DNA of 64,000 nucleotides from Epiperipatus broadwayi (lineage: Eukaryota; Onychophora; Udeonychophora; Euonychophora; Peripatidae): the NCBI GenBank assembly GCA_028023455.1, contig JAQFVV010012535.1, forward strand, positions 1,056,001 through 1,120,000, read 5' to 3'. A model generated the notes under the pieces. That model was not told the DNA's origin and ran no database searches. It worked only from the letters and a program-made list of their open reading frames with translations. Position numbers and translations under genes: made by a program. This document shows positions 36,400 through 47,443 of the stretch, piece by piece (position 1 is the first letter of the stretch; each line of letters starts with the position of its first letter).

Positions 36400-37340
36400 C
36401 CGCCAGTGCTTTAATTATTTTAGCTAAAAACTCCTGTCTATTTTGAATAGGACCTAGCAAGTTTTTCATTAAATATTCCTCCACATTTGAACATTTTATT
36501 TTTACAATAAAACCTTTTTTCTATATAATACACTTACCATTTCAATATTTTTAAAAATATAAACTTCAAAGTAATAGCAATTTTAAAAGTGTTTTTTTTT
36601 TTTTTTAAAAATCTAAATGAATTCTTATCTATAATAATGGAACACAGTATCGTTGTTTGTAATTTTTCTATTCAAAAAAATTAGAAGAATGAAATATTAT
36701 ATATTTAAATTATATGTTGTTAAAAGAAGGATATATTTAGGGTTAAGAAAAAAAAAATCAAAAAGTAATAAATTATTTATTGTTATTAAAATTTTAACAA
36801 GTATTTTAATGATTTCTTTTTACTCAATAGAAACTGCTTCTAGTTACCATAACAAACTTTTAAGAGTTGTCTTTTTAAAAATAAGTTGATTTTAAAGACA
36901 ATTGCTTACTAGTGGCATACTTTTTGGTTTAAAAATAAGTATTTTATGAAAAAATTGCATCCTATCCTTTATGTAACAAATTAATAAAAATTACTTTTTT
37001 TTTTTACAAAACTATATAGTATTCAATTATTTAATCCTCATCTAAAAACTTGGCCAATCAGAAATTTTTTTTCAATTGAATTCTAACCCATCTCCCTCAT
37101 AATTTTGTCATGTTAAATAGGGTACTGTCAATCAAGCAAAAAGGTTCATATAATACTGATATGTATCAGTTATATTTTCAACTAATGAATTAAAATTGGA
37201 GCTACTGTGAAAAGGGAAGCTGCAAACCACCATAAACATTAATGTAAGGTTATAGATAGGTTTAAAACAATATAGAGAAAATAGCAATTTCAATGCCATC
37301 ACAGCACCTAAAATGTCAAAATCCATGTGAGGATATATAT
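36400..37340. other. A/T-rich spacer, nothing recognised
   Basis: No gene called. The 74-78-codon frames here lack motifs. Confidence 0.4.
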
Positions 37341-37760
37341 ATAAACCATTATACAAATATCCAATAACGCCCTCTGTTTGATAGTCTATATCTCAATGAT
37401 AGCTAACTTCAAAATGATACCAATTTTAAGTTGTACGCTAAAGGATGTTAAATATTGAAATGCAAACTAACTCAAACACAGAGCATGAAATTTTTAAATA
37501 AGCAAACGATCTTAAATTTTGCTAATAAACTAACAACTTTACAAACTGTTTTAAAGACAAACTAAACATTAGATTTTAATCTTTAAATAATTCTCCCAAA
37601 TTATTAATGAAAATAAAGTAGTCTATTAACACCATTATACAATTACAAATATCCAGTAACGCCCTCTCTTTGATAGTCTATCGTTGAAATATAGACTATC
37701 AAATCAGAGGGCATTACTGGATATTTGTAATTGTATAATGGTTTATATATTTGTATGATT
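37341..37760. repeat. Three copies of a CCATTATACAA...GCCCTCT repeat, one inverted
   Basis: Copy 1 (about 37347-37398) and copy 2 (about 37632-37682) read CCATTATACAA, AAATATCCA, TAACGCCCTCT, TTGATAGTCTAT in the same direction. Copy 3 (about 37690-37742) is the reverse complement of copy 2, separated by only about 8 bp, giving a near-perfect hairpin of about 50 bp per arm. Copies 1 and 2 flank 230 bp of non-coding DNA. It looks like a MITE plus a rearranged end. Confidence 0.75.
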
Positions 37761-37786
37761 ATTTCAGTTAGTGTTAACAGTAACTT

Positions 37787-37788
<2 letters not shown>

Positions 37789-37831
<43 letters not shown>
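37789..37831. repeat. (TA)n(TG)n microsatellite
   Basis: A TA array passes into a TG array at the left edge of the palindromic Penelope remnant. The same TA/TG arrangement flanks the Penelope remnant near 6 kb. Confidence 0.95.
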
Positions 37832-37847
37832 ATAATAATATTATAGT

Positions 37848-38846
<999 letters not shown>

Positions 38847-38854
38847 TGCTTTAG

Positions 38855-39050
38855 TTTTTTTGGATCATGAAAGGACATGTAAATATAAATTTAAATTTGC
38901 TATTGAAAGTGTTAAGATTTATTCTTCATGAAGAGAGAAAACATGATAAAAGATAAATTAATGAAGCAATTTTAATAAATAGAAATAAAATGATTATAAA
39001 TAATAGACAAGCTGCTAATGTTAAAATTTGGGATTCATGGGATTTGAGTT
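38855..39050 (+). pseudogene. C-terminal GIY-YIG fragment (Penelope-like)
   Basis: Plus-strand pieces read [19 protein letters not shown] and, after a frame break, NEAILINRNKMIINNRQAAN followed by VKIWDSW. This parallels FDHNKTCNYGFKF...MISRNRGALMNKQSANIKTTELWEI in the 8.3-kb element. Only the last 60 or so residues of the endonuclease are present, with stops. Confidence 0.65.
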
Positions 39051-39163
39051 GATGATGTTTGCTTCCATTGTGTTTTTTGAATTTAATGACAGTTGAGGAA
39101 GATTAAGGAATTAATTGAAAGTAGTTCTGCAGATTGAAAGACTGTATATAATAATTAATTACC

Positions 39164-39165
<2 letters not shown>

Positions 39166-39199
<34 letters not shown>
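39166..39199. repeat. (TA)n microsatellite
   Basis: A short pure TA array just downstream of the Penelope C-terminal fragment. Confidence 0.95.
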
Positions 39200-39201
<2 letters not shown>

Positions 39202-39746
39202 AATAATTCTTTTATATATAAATTAACAGTCAAAACCATAAATTCTAAAATAAATTATTGGCTTATCAGTAAAGCAAATATTATTGATTATCATTATTGT
39301 TACTGTTAGAAATAAAATGATTGGAAGTAATATTAATACTATTGATTATTCTACCTAGTGAAGCAAATTATTAAATTTATCCAAGATGTCTTCCATCAGA
39401 CTTTATAAGTACACAGAATCTTAAAAATTATGTCTCAATTTTTTTTATGTAACAAAATTTCATTGAAAAGAATACACACACATGTAAAATTAATTTTGAA
39501 AAAATAGTAGACAAAATAAAAAAAATACAACATTAACTACACTGGGAATAAAATATTTTAAAATATTTTTGGTATAATAGTAACTGTATTATTTCAGCTA
39601 GATGATTTAAACTACTCTTAATAATAATATAAGGTTTTAGCATAATATTCAATGCATGTGTGAGTGTGCACAAATATTTCATGTGGTTGAATGTATTTAA
39701 AATTAAAGAGTATAATCATAAAATGTTTTAATAAATTTATTTCCTG

Positions 39747-39900
39747 GCATAGATGGCGCAGTTGGTAGAATGTCCGACTTGGGATTCAGAGATCCCAAGA
39801 TCAATACTGGCACTTAAAGTTCTGACACTTGAACTTCATCTTATGAACTCCAGAACAATAAAAGTCATTAGCATATTTAATTAGTTATAGATTTATTACT
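39747..39900 (+). mobile_element. tRNA-derived SINE (degenerate)
   Basis: GGCATAGATGGCGCAGTTGG followed by TAGAATGTCCGACTTGGGATT gives a strong A box (TGGCGCAGTTGGTAGA). The anticodon-like loop is CTTGGGA. The B-box region (AGATCAATACTGG) has decayed from the GGTTCGAATCC type. It is followed by unrelated A/T-rich sequence with AATAAA near 39863. This is the head of a polymerase-III SINE, not a tRNA gene. Confidence 0.65.
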
Positions 39901-40014
39901 AGAGTAATAATTAAATTCATTATTAAGTATGATGGGAACTTTAAAGAAAATAAAAGAAAATGAAAAAAAAAAATTTAATTTTATATTTGGTCCTTTTCTC
40001 ACCTACTGGACGAG

Positions 40015-40049
40015 CCACCAGATGACTCTGCAGAACCAGAAAAAAGCCT
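40015..40049 (+). other. Candidate short internal exon (weak)
   Basis: A pyrimidine-rich tract ending GACGAG precedes 35 bases that read PPDDSAEPEKS in one frame and end at a perfect GTAAGT donor (40050-40055). The acidic composition resembles the start of the terminal exon at 55019. Joining this frame directly to that exon gives an early stop, so other exons would have to lie between, or the signal is chance. Confidence 0.15.
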
Positions 40050-41144
40050 GTAAGTGATAAATTTCAAAAAACAAAAATGAATACATCACAAATGTTGGTT
40101 TTATAGACTTAGAAAATTTCCAAATATCATTTGCTTCTCACCATTTGTAAGCGGCATTGATAGAATATTCCTGTAAAAATCCAAAAACAGTGAAGGATTC
40201 AGGGTAAAATTTATGATCTCATTATGCATCTATGTGTTAGAAATTGTTTAGTATTTTACTAAATTGTATGCAGACAGAGTGCACAGGGTTTAAATTCAAA
40301 ATTAACCATCTTGACATCCAGCCCTAAAATGATATCTGAGTAGACAACTAAACATTTGCCTCTTTAATGGCAAATATCCTTTATATTGTCTCGGATAATA
40401 AAACTAAATGTCTAACAATGTATATCATTCAATAATAAATTTAAAATGAATGTAAACCAAATAATTGAATTTTAACTATAAAAATTTTAAGAGTGCTTCA
40501 TGGAATGCCACATTTTTATTTGAACTGCATTATTTATTTGTCTTCTCCAAACCAGAGAATTTATATTTGCTATATCAACATAAAACTTTAGATAATTATT
40601 ATAAAACTATTAATGGATTGGTGAATTGCTTTATATTACAGTTACAAAAAACTGCCTAAAGCTTTGGATAGTAGTTTAAAACTAATATATCCAGTGGATT
40701 AGATGCTGCTTAATACTACAATGACTGCAGTAATCTAAAGTTATGAATAATTATTATGAAAATGATTGTTAATAAACAGTTTAATATTCATCAATAATTT
40801 ATCTTCAGAAATATACTTAGAGATTTTAAAAGTTATGAAAACTATGCCTTAAAGTAGTGTTTCCCAACTTGTGGTATACGTACCACTGGTGGTACGCGAG
40901 TTGCTGGTTAGTGGTACATGAAAAATAATCAATAATGGTGGACATAAAAAAAATTAAATCATAAAAATATAGAAATGTTTTTTCCTATAATTCATAACAA
41001 TTATTTTAATTAATAATATTGTAAAGTTGTTAATATGTACAGTCAATAACGATCTTTAATGTCAATGATAAAATTGAAAGTATGATTAAGAAATTCGATT
41101 TTTGGAAACTGCCGAAAGTATTCGAAACTCTACTTATTTTTTTT

Positions 41145-41652
41145 ATTTGAAAATAAGATTAGTCTGTCTCAAGATATACGAGAAAATATAATAGCACATT
41201 TAACTGGATTAAAATTGTCTTTCATGGAATATTTTTCAAAACCCAAAAACATAAATGATAATTGGATTTCAAACCACTTCTATGCAGAAAATTTAGAAAA
41301 AGCTACATCATTATCAATAAAGGATAAAAAAAAATTAATAGAATTATCATGTGACAGAACTTTACAAGTAGAATTCAAACGACACAATCTAATTAATTTT
41401 TGGTTAAGCATTAAAGAATATGAACAACTTTCTGAGAAAGCTCTTAAATTATTATTACTGTTTACTAGTATGGAATTAGTAGGAAGAGCTTTTTATTCAT
41501 ATATTTTTTTAAAAAATAAGTATCGAAACAGAATGAATGCAGCTGTAGACTTAAGGGTATACCTTGCATCTTTTGAACCAAATTTTAAAAAATTTATGTT
41601 GTTCGAAACAAGCACAAGAATCTCATTAAATTTATTTTATAAAAGTATTTGA
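41145..41652 (+). pseudogene. hAT transposase C-terminal fragment (ZBED5-like)
   Basis: The open frame without an authentic start reads FENKISLSQDIRENIIAHL, FMEYFSKPKN, then FWLSIKEYEQLSEKALKLLL, FTSMELVGRAF and KYRNRMNAAVDLRVYLASF, ending at a stop at 41652. The pattern FW..I...Y..LS..AL..LL.F....L...AF......K...RNR......LR is the hAT dimerisation region, closest in style to ZBED5/FAM200 transposase-like proteins. The DDE catalytic domain and BED finger are absent, so it is an internally deleted, non-autonomous copy. Confidence 0.8.
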
Positions 41653-41751
41653 TTATGATAAGAAAATATATTAATTGTTTTTTTATAATTTTGTGTTTTT
41701 TATTAAAACCATTTATTAGTAAACAAAATATGACAAAATAGTAGATAAATA

Positions 41752-42030
41752 ATGAGTGGGATCAAGGCAAATCAATCTAAATTATTTAATTTGAAAGAAT
41801 GTATCAGAAAAGAATCATATACAGAAATTAGTCTCTCATTAATTCTTGATCATCTATTGTGGATTACTAGATGTAAGCTAGTATTTAATCATCAAAATTT
41901 TAATCCTATTAACTTCATGCAGCACAATATAAAGAAAACAAGAACAAGAGATAGCCTGATAATCCCTGAGGTTATTTTTACCATGACTTGGGACATGCTG
42001 GATTTATCCTCTCCATGGCCCAACCAATAG
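41752..42030 (+). pseudogene. Possible LINE C-terminal fragment inserted in the hAT element
   Basis: A 92-codon frame reads LSLILDHLLWITRCKLVFNH then QNFNPINFMQHN, resembling the IW..R...VF.....F...N tail of Tx1/L1-like LINE proteins. It lies between the transposase stop and the right hAT end. Evidence is thin. Confidence 0.35.
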
Positions 42031-42455
42031 CAAGATGCTCCGAAAAAGAGAAAACAGACTCAAATTTGGGAAAACCAAATGAAGGAATGAGAAAATACTT
42101 TGAACAAAATATGTACCAAATAATCTTTAATGTAATAATGTAATCTTTAATAAATTATTTTGAAAAAAATATGAAACTTTGAACAAATACATACATATAA
42201 ATATGTTATAGTGAGTTTATAATCCGGTGTGATGTTTAGGCGTGTTTCAATGTAATTTGTCTCATTATGTGATGTGAATACATACATGGTCACCCTATAA
42301 TATTGGTCACCCTATAATATTTATAATGCAAATAAAATAACACACAATAACAAATTTTATGAAATACAATCATTTTTACGAAGTGGTACAATTTAGTGTG
42401 ATGTACTACCAAGTGGTACGCGAGCCAAAAAAGGTTGGGAAATGTTGCCTTAAAG

Positions 42456-43420
42456 AATCAGTTTCTGCATTTAATACCTAGGGAATATAAAACAAATAAT
42501 TATAAGCTTATCAAATGTTGTTCAGAAACTGCCCATTAGTGGATTTGCACTTACAAACTCAGCATACATTCTTAAGCATTTTAAAGTAAGGATTAACTGT
42601 TGTTAAACTTATCCATTAGGATTTCTTCCACCTAAAATGCCAATGATTTAAAATTGTAAATACTTAAATGATTGTGCCTAAATAATTATTTTTTGGATAC
42701 TTTTAAAGAAACAGGTAAAACTCTCTATACGTATTGCCAATATGTATTGTAAATAGTGATCATGTGATACTTTTAAAGACTAAGAATTATATTAAGGATA
42801 TAATATAATTTTTGAATTTGTTTAATTTTATATTTAAAGTTTTATTGTTCTATAAAAGTTCTCAAAGAAGGAAGGTATAATAAAGAAGATACATGTAACA
42901 TTATATTTATGAGTATAATTTGGTAAAAATGTATGTTAGTAATTTGTTGTACCTTGAAGATTGGTTAAACTAGACTTTAAATTAATTAAAAATTATATAT
43001 GACCAAAATAATATTTTATATATTTTATTAATCTCTTGATTTAACTTCATGTTTTATATAATATAGGTATCTAGAGTATATATTGGAATATTTATTAAGA
43101 TTACTCTTCTTGAAAATTATATAATATATTTGATTGTACTCTGTGGCATTGACAACCATATAAATATTATTGTTTAGTTGAGAAATACTATACACAATAT
43201 CTTATTATAATTTTAACCATAATATAAGCATGATAAACATATTTTATAATGCCACTAACACCTGAGATAATTAGGTGCAGGTTAAAATCATACTTTTATA
43301 AAAATAAAATATATAGGTTGAGTTAATACTCTGCTCTTTTATAAAACAATTTAACTAATGAGTGTGGTACCTGTAAAAGAAGGTTATTAATACTTTAATT
43401 AACAATATATAAGGGATTCA
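42456..43420. other. A/T-rich spacer with one family-end relic
   Basis: AAACAGGTAAAACTCTCTAT followed by TAGTGATCATGTGAT (about 42710-42770) is a relic of the CACATGATCACC family end. Otherwise nothing is recognised. Confidence 0.45.
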
Positions 43421-44400
43421 AACTCAGACTTTCACATGACCCTCAACTCTCTTAGTCATCTCATATTGCTGACCCGCCTGGACACGCACGTGTTGAAAAG
43501 ATAAATAATCATCAATATATGTATTTCATGCTAAACCAGTATGTGCAAGTATGTGTAAGCCTGTAAAGTGTATTAAACTACATATTGAAACATAGTGCAT
43601 TAAAAGTCTTCCCACCCCTCACATATGTATGAAAATGGATTATTCTCAATTACATGAGGGATCATAATGACTAATAATGTCAACATGGGTAGGATTACAA
43701 CCTTGCATTATTCTGGGCTTTGATTTTCAATGAAATGGATGACTGAAGGGTTGTGAGTTGGAGTAGTTTGAGGACTGTCCATTAAAGTATGAAGAATAGC
43801 TATCTTAATATAAATCTGAGCATGTAAAAGTCTGAGTTCAAATCCCTTATATACTACATTATATATGTGCAGGTGTGTGTAAGCCTGTACAATGTATTAA
43901 ATTACATATTGAAACATAGTGCATTAAAGGTCTGTCCATCCCTTGCCTTTGTATGAAAATGGATTATTCTCCAATACATGAGGAGTCAGAATGACTAACA
44001 TCAACATGGGTAGAATAACAACCTTGGCACTAATGTGGACTTTGAACATTCCATCATCAGATTTTTAATGAAATGGATGGCTAAAGAGTTGTGAGTTGGA
44101 GTAATTTGAAGCCTGTCCATTAAAGTATGAAGATTGACTATCTTAATATGAGGCTGAGCACTGATTGTATATATGTGTGGAGATAGTAATCTGAACTAAC
44201 TGATGATTTCTGATTTAGCATGATATATATATATATTGGTGATTATTTATTATTTCAACATGCATGTGATCAGATGGGCCAGCAATATGAGATGGCATAG
44301 AGAGTTGAGGGTCATGTGAAAGTCTGAGTTCTAATTCCTAATATATTACATTTTATATGTGCAGGTGTGTGTAAACCTGTACAGTGTATTAAATTTAATT
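43420..44400. repeat. SINE-like repeat complex with internal duplication and inverted ends
   Basis: The outer ends are inverted: AGACTTTCACATGACCCTCAA at about 43427 returns as TTGAGGGTCATGTGAAAGTCT near 44310. Between them, a unit of about 310 bp beginning GTGTAAGCCTGTA is tandemly repeated (about 43553-43865 and 43870-44165), and its start appears again at about 44352. Each unit ends with a T-arm-like AAGTCTGAGTTCAAATCCC. No protein is encoded. It belongs to the same family as 45579-45960 and 28761-29062. Confidence 0.7.
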
Positions 44401-45520
44401 AAGAATGTAATATTAAATGCTACACAATCTTCTCCAATGAAAAATTTTAGTTATCATATTCATGTTTCTATATATCACACAGATATTTAACATTAAAGTA
44501 GCCAGTATTTATTAAATATAGTATTACAATATTATTTATCTTTTAGAGAACTTATTATTGTTATTATGCATGTATTTTTTTAAAAAAATATTTATATAAT
44601 ATTATTGTTAATAAAATTAATTTTATATTTGTTAATTATCTAATTCATTTGTTGTTAATTAGTTAAGACTTATCTACATGTTTTAAATAAATAAAATATG
44701 GTCATATCTTATAATTTATTACATATTGCTTAAAAGAAATATTCTTCATTTTATTCACCTGCATCAATTTCATTGTAACATTTTATCCATTTGAAATATA
44801 AGTAGATACAGTAAAATCACTGTTGGTATTGATCATATCAATAATAAAGCATTTACCATAATTTCTTGAAGTTATTGATTTTAAGAGAATAATAATTATG
44901 ACATGTTGTTAAAACTCTAAGACCGCTGTTCACAATAATTAATGCAACATAAGAATATATAGCATACTTGTTAGCCTGATTAAAATATGTAAGTATAAAG
45001 AATTGATTCATTAATGTTTAACTTAGACTTTAGATGTAATAGAGGAAAATCCGTACTGAGATATTAATATTGCTAATCTTAGATATGTATCTAAAGAGTC
45101 TCATACTGTAAAAAATCCACAAGGGAATTTTCTTTTAACCTCTGCCATATTCTGAATAATAAAGTTTTGTCTCTCTGTAATAAACCCTTCCTTCTCCTAT
45201 CATAATAAGGTTGTACATTTATTAGTTACAATATAAAGCATTTAAAATTAAGAGGCATAACTCTATACAATAAATATTTTTAAATGCTTGCTAATCTATC
45301 ACAACACAAAAATTAACAGGACTAAAGCAGCTGTTTATTCTCATGTCTTATTTATTAATTTAGAGTTTTGCCTAAAACACTTTGATTAGATAACATATAA
45401 ATAAAGAATATTAACAAATGAGGCATGAGAATAAATGGCTGCTTTCTTCTTGTTTTAATTGCTTTATTTTAGACTAGAGAGTATTTTAAAATATTTATTG
45501 TACAGGTTTTAACTCAAATG
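44400..45520. other. A/T-rich spacer, nothing recognised
   Basis: No gene is recognised. A short imperfect inverted pair (near 45320-45365 and 45395-45440, ATTAACAGGACTAAAGCAGC against GAATAAATGGCTGC) suggests another small foldback. Confidence 0.4.

Positions 45521-45521
<1 letters not shown>

Positions 45522-45579
<58 letters not shown>
45522..45579. repeat. (TA)n microsatellite
   Basis: A pure TA array directly abuts the SINE-like repeat to its right. Confidence 0.97.
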
Positions 45580-45582
<3 letters not shown>

Positions 45583-45965
45583 GGGAATTTGAATTCAGAC
45601 TTTCAAGCTCCCTATAGCTATGTACTCTATCTTATTCACCTGATAAACATGACCATACACTTGTGAAAAAGATAAATGATCTTCAATAACCATATTTTAT
45701 GCTGGACCAGCACTCATCAATTGATCCAGATTACTATCTCCCACACATATATACAATCAGTATTCATTTTATATTAGGATAGAAAATCTTCAAACTTTAA
45801 TGGACAAGCTTCAAATATTCTTCACCCTTCAACTTTTTAGCCATCCATATCATTGAAAATTTGATGATGAAACAATCAAAGTCCTTATTGATGCCAATAT
45901 TATTGTCATACCCATGTTGACTTTTAAGTCACTCTGATCCCTCTAATTGCATTAAATTTAGAATA
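45579..45965 (-). repeat. SINE-like repeat, minus orientation
   Basis: Starts TTAGAGGGAATTTGAATTCA then GACTTTCAAGCTCCC, the inverse of the T-arm-like end of the family. It continues through TGATCCAGATTACTATCTCC and CCATGTTGACTTTTAAGTCA, matching parts of the 43420-44400 complex in reverse. The first about 150 bp equal the unit at 11062-11215. Confidence 0.6.
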
Positions 45966-46439
45966 CACAATATACTTAGATTTGAATATTATATATATAT
46001 TATACCTATGAAATTTGAGATGAGTTTCAGTATGTGATAAAAGGTCAGTTATATTTTTTTCTTGTTTGATTTTCATGGTGGATATATTAACTTATGAAAC
46101 ATTGAACTGTGTTGCTAAGATTACAATAATATTGATATAAAATTGTTTATCATTAATTGTAAATTGTAAATTGACTTTATTCATTTTAGAAAGAAAAATT
46201 GGGTGCTTGTCTTATAGATAAAGATGCCATTGGATGGCACCATTTTCACACTAAAACTATAAAATATGACCATTCCTGGGCCGTTGATTATAATAATTTT
46301 GCTGTGCTTTTTTGTAATGCGAACATAAAAACAAAACAAAATCGTCTTTTATAAATATTATTTTTTATTAATGTATTCAATTTAAATTATAATAATAAAT
46401 GTAAAATAAAATCAACAAATTACAATTTCATTCGTGTTT

Positions 46440-46535
46440 TTTCTATCGTATATTTTTTTAATTGTGTTACGACTTTTTTTTATCAATTTTCTATCGGATA
46501 TTTTTTTACTTGTGTTACGACTTTTTTTGTTGTTG
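46440..46535. repeat. Two-copy tandem repeat of about 50 bp
   Basis: TTTCTATCG(T/G)ATATTTTTTTA followed by (A/C)TTGTGTTACGACTTTTTTT occurs twice in tandem (about 46439 and 46489) inside the long-TIR element. Copies differ at two or three positions. Confidence 0.8.
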
Positions 46536-46702
46536 TTGTTTAACTAAAAAATAATAATCATAATAAAAAGTAAAATTTCTTAGTCTATTTTTTTATTTTT
46601 TAGTTTTTGTTTTACTTTTTTTTTTTTTTTTTTTTACAGAGAAAGAGATATTAAGGCTATTTTTTACTTCAAATAGAATGACAATAAAAAATAAAAGTTG
46701 TT

Positions 46703-46736
46703 ACGGTTAGGTTTAGGGTTAGGTTTAGGGTTAGTG
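46703..46736 (+). repeat. Telomere-like TTAGGG/TTAGGT tract
   Basis: The sequence alternates TTAGGT and TTAGGG: GGTTAGGTTTAGGGTTAGGT then TTAGGGTTAG. Two 12-bp double units are flanked by TTACGG and TTAGTG. TTAGGG is the telomere repeat of molluscs and vertebrates. Here it is interstitial, within a non-autonomous transposon. Confidence 0.75.
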
Positions 46737-47443
46737 TTCTGTTGTTTGTAATGCTAAAATAAAAAAATTCAAAATCATAAACATACTCAGACAAAAGAAA
46801 GAAACTCAAACTTTTTAAACAACAACAAACACATATAAATGTCTTCTTTACTTATTAAACATGTTTATAATATTTGATTTTTATGAAATTTACAAAAAAT
46901 CGTGTATATTTGTACTTTTCTTACTGGATATTTTTTTTGTACCGCTCTTTTTTACTTCAAAAATATACACATGGTAGAATCTTCTTTGTCTCATGGAATG
47001 TTACGAACAGTATGTTACTTGACATGTTACCTAATTGCAACTCACTAAAAACATAGATCTTTAACATTTTCCCAACTAAAACTTCAATACAGTACATTGT
47101 AAAAAGTCTTAGAATTATTACTTTAAAAAATCTGAACATTTCAATACTTTAAAATAAAAAAAATCCAATGAAAATAACATTTCCATCCAATTCAAATACA
47201 AACTCTCTCATCAAGCTGTAACTATTTTATAAACTGTGCAAATTCGGAAAATGTATTTGCTGCAAAGCGACATACATGCTGTACTGCAACATGACATAGC
47301 GGCCTGCATTCTGTAGCACAACAAAAAAGTTGTATTATAGAAAATGCGGGTTCAAACATGTCAGCCGTGGAAACAGCATTTTTGTGTGTTTTAGTGCGAA
47401 AGCAGCGCCATAGAGTGACATCTTTAGCTATAAGATGAGTACC

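Larger units (their letters stand above)
40855..42447 (+). mobile_element. hAT DNA transposon with 8-bp target duplication
   Basis: The element is flanked by CCTTAAAG at 40847-40854 and 42448-42455. The left end TAGTGTTTCCCAAC and right end (inverted) CAACATTTCCCAACC are imperfect forms of the CAGTGTTTCCCAACC termini of ZBED/hAT elements. Subterminal GGTACGCGAG blocks also recur in inverted positions. The interior holds a transposase C-terminus (41145-41652). At 1593 bp it is much shorter than an autonomous element. Confidence 0.9.
46201..47443. mobile_element. 1.24-kb element with long terminal inverted repeats
   Basis: The left end GGGTGCTTGTCTTATAG continuing AAAGATGCCATTGGATGGC, then TTTTCACACTAAAAC, is matched by the inverse of the right end (GGTACTCATCTTATAG, AAAGATGTCACTCTATGGC, CTTTCGCACTAAAAC). 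That is about 57 bp at roughly 75-80 percent. No transposase remains. The interior includes a 47-bp direct repeat (46440-46530) and a telomere-like tract. The right-end block AACAGCATTTTTGTGTGTTTT also occurs at the right end of 18838-21535, linking the two as one family. Confidence 0.7.

Noticed and set aside
46182-46353. Spliced exon beginning after TTCATTTTAG with an open frame of about 50 codons
   Set aside because: The open stretch coincides with the terminal inverted repeat of the 46.2-kb element and its inverse is present at 47.4 kb, so the frame is incidental.
46703-46736. True chromosome-end telomere
   Set aside because: Only about five hexamers, alternating TTAGGT and TTAGGG, embedded in a transposon with ordinary sequence on both sides.
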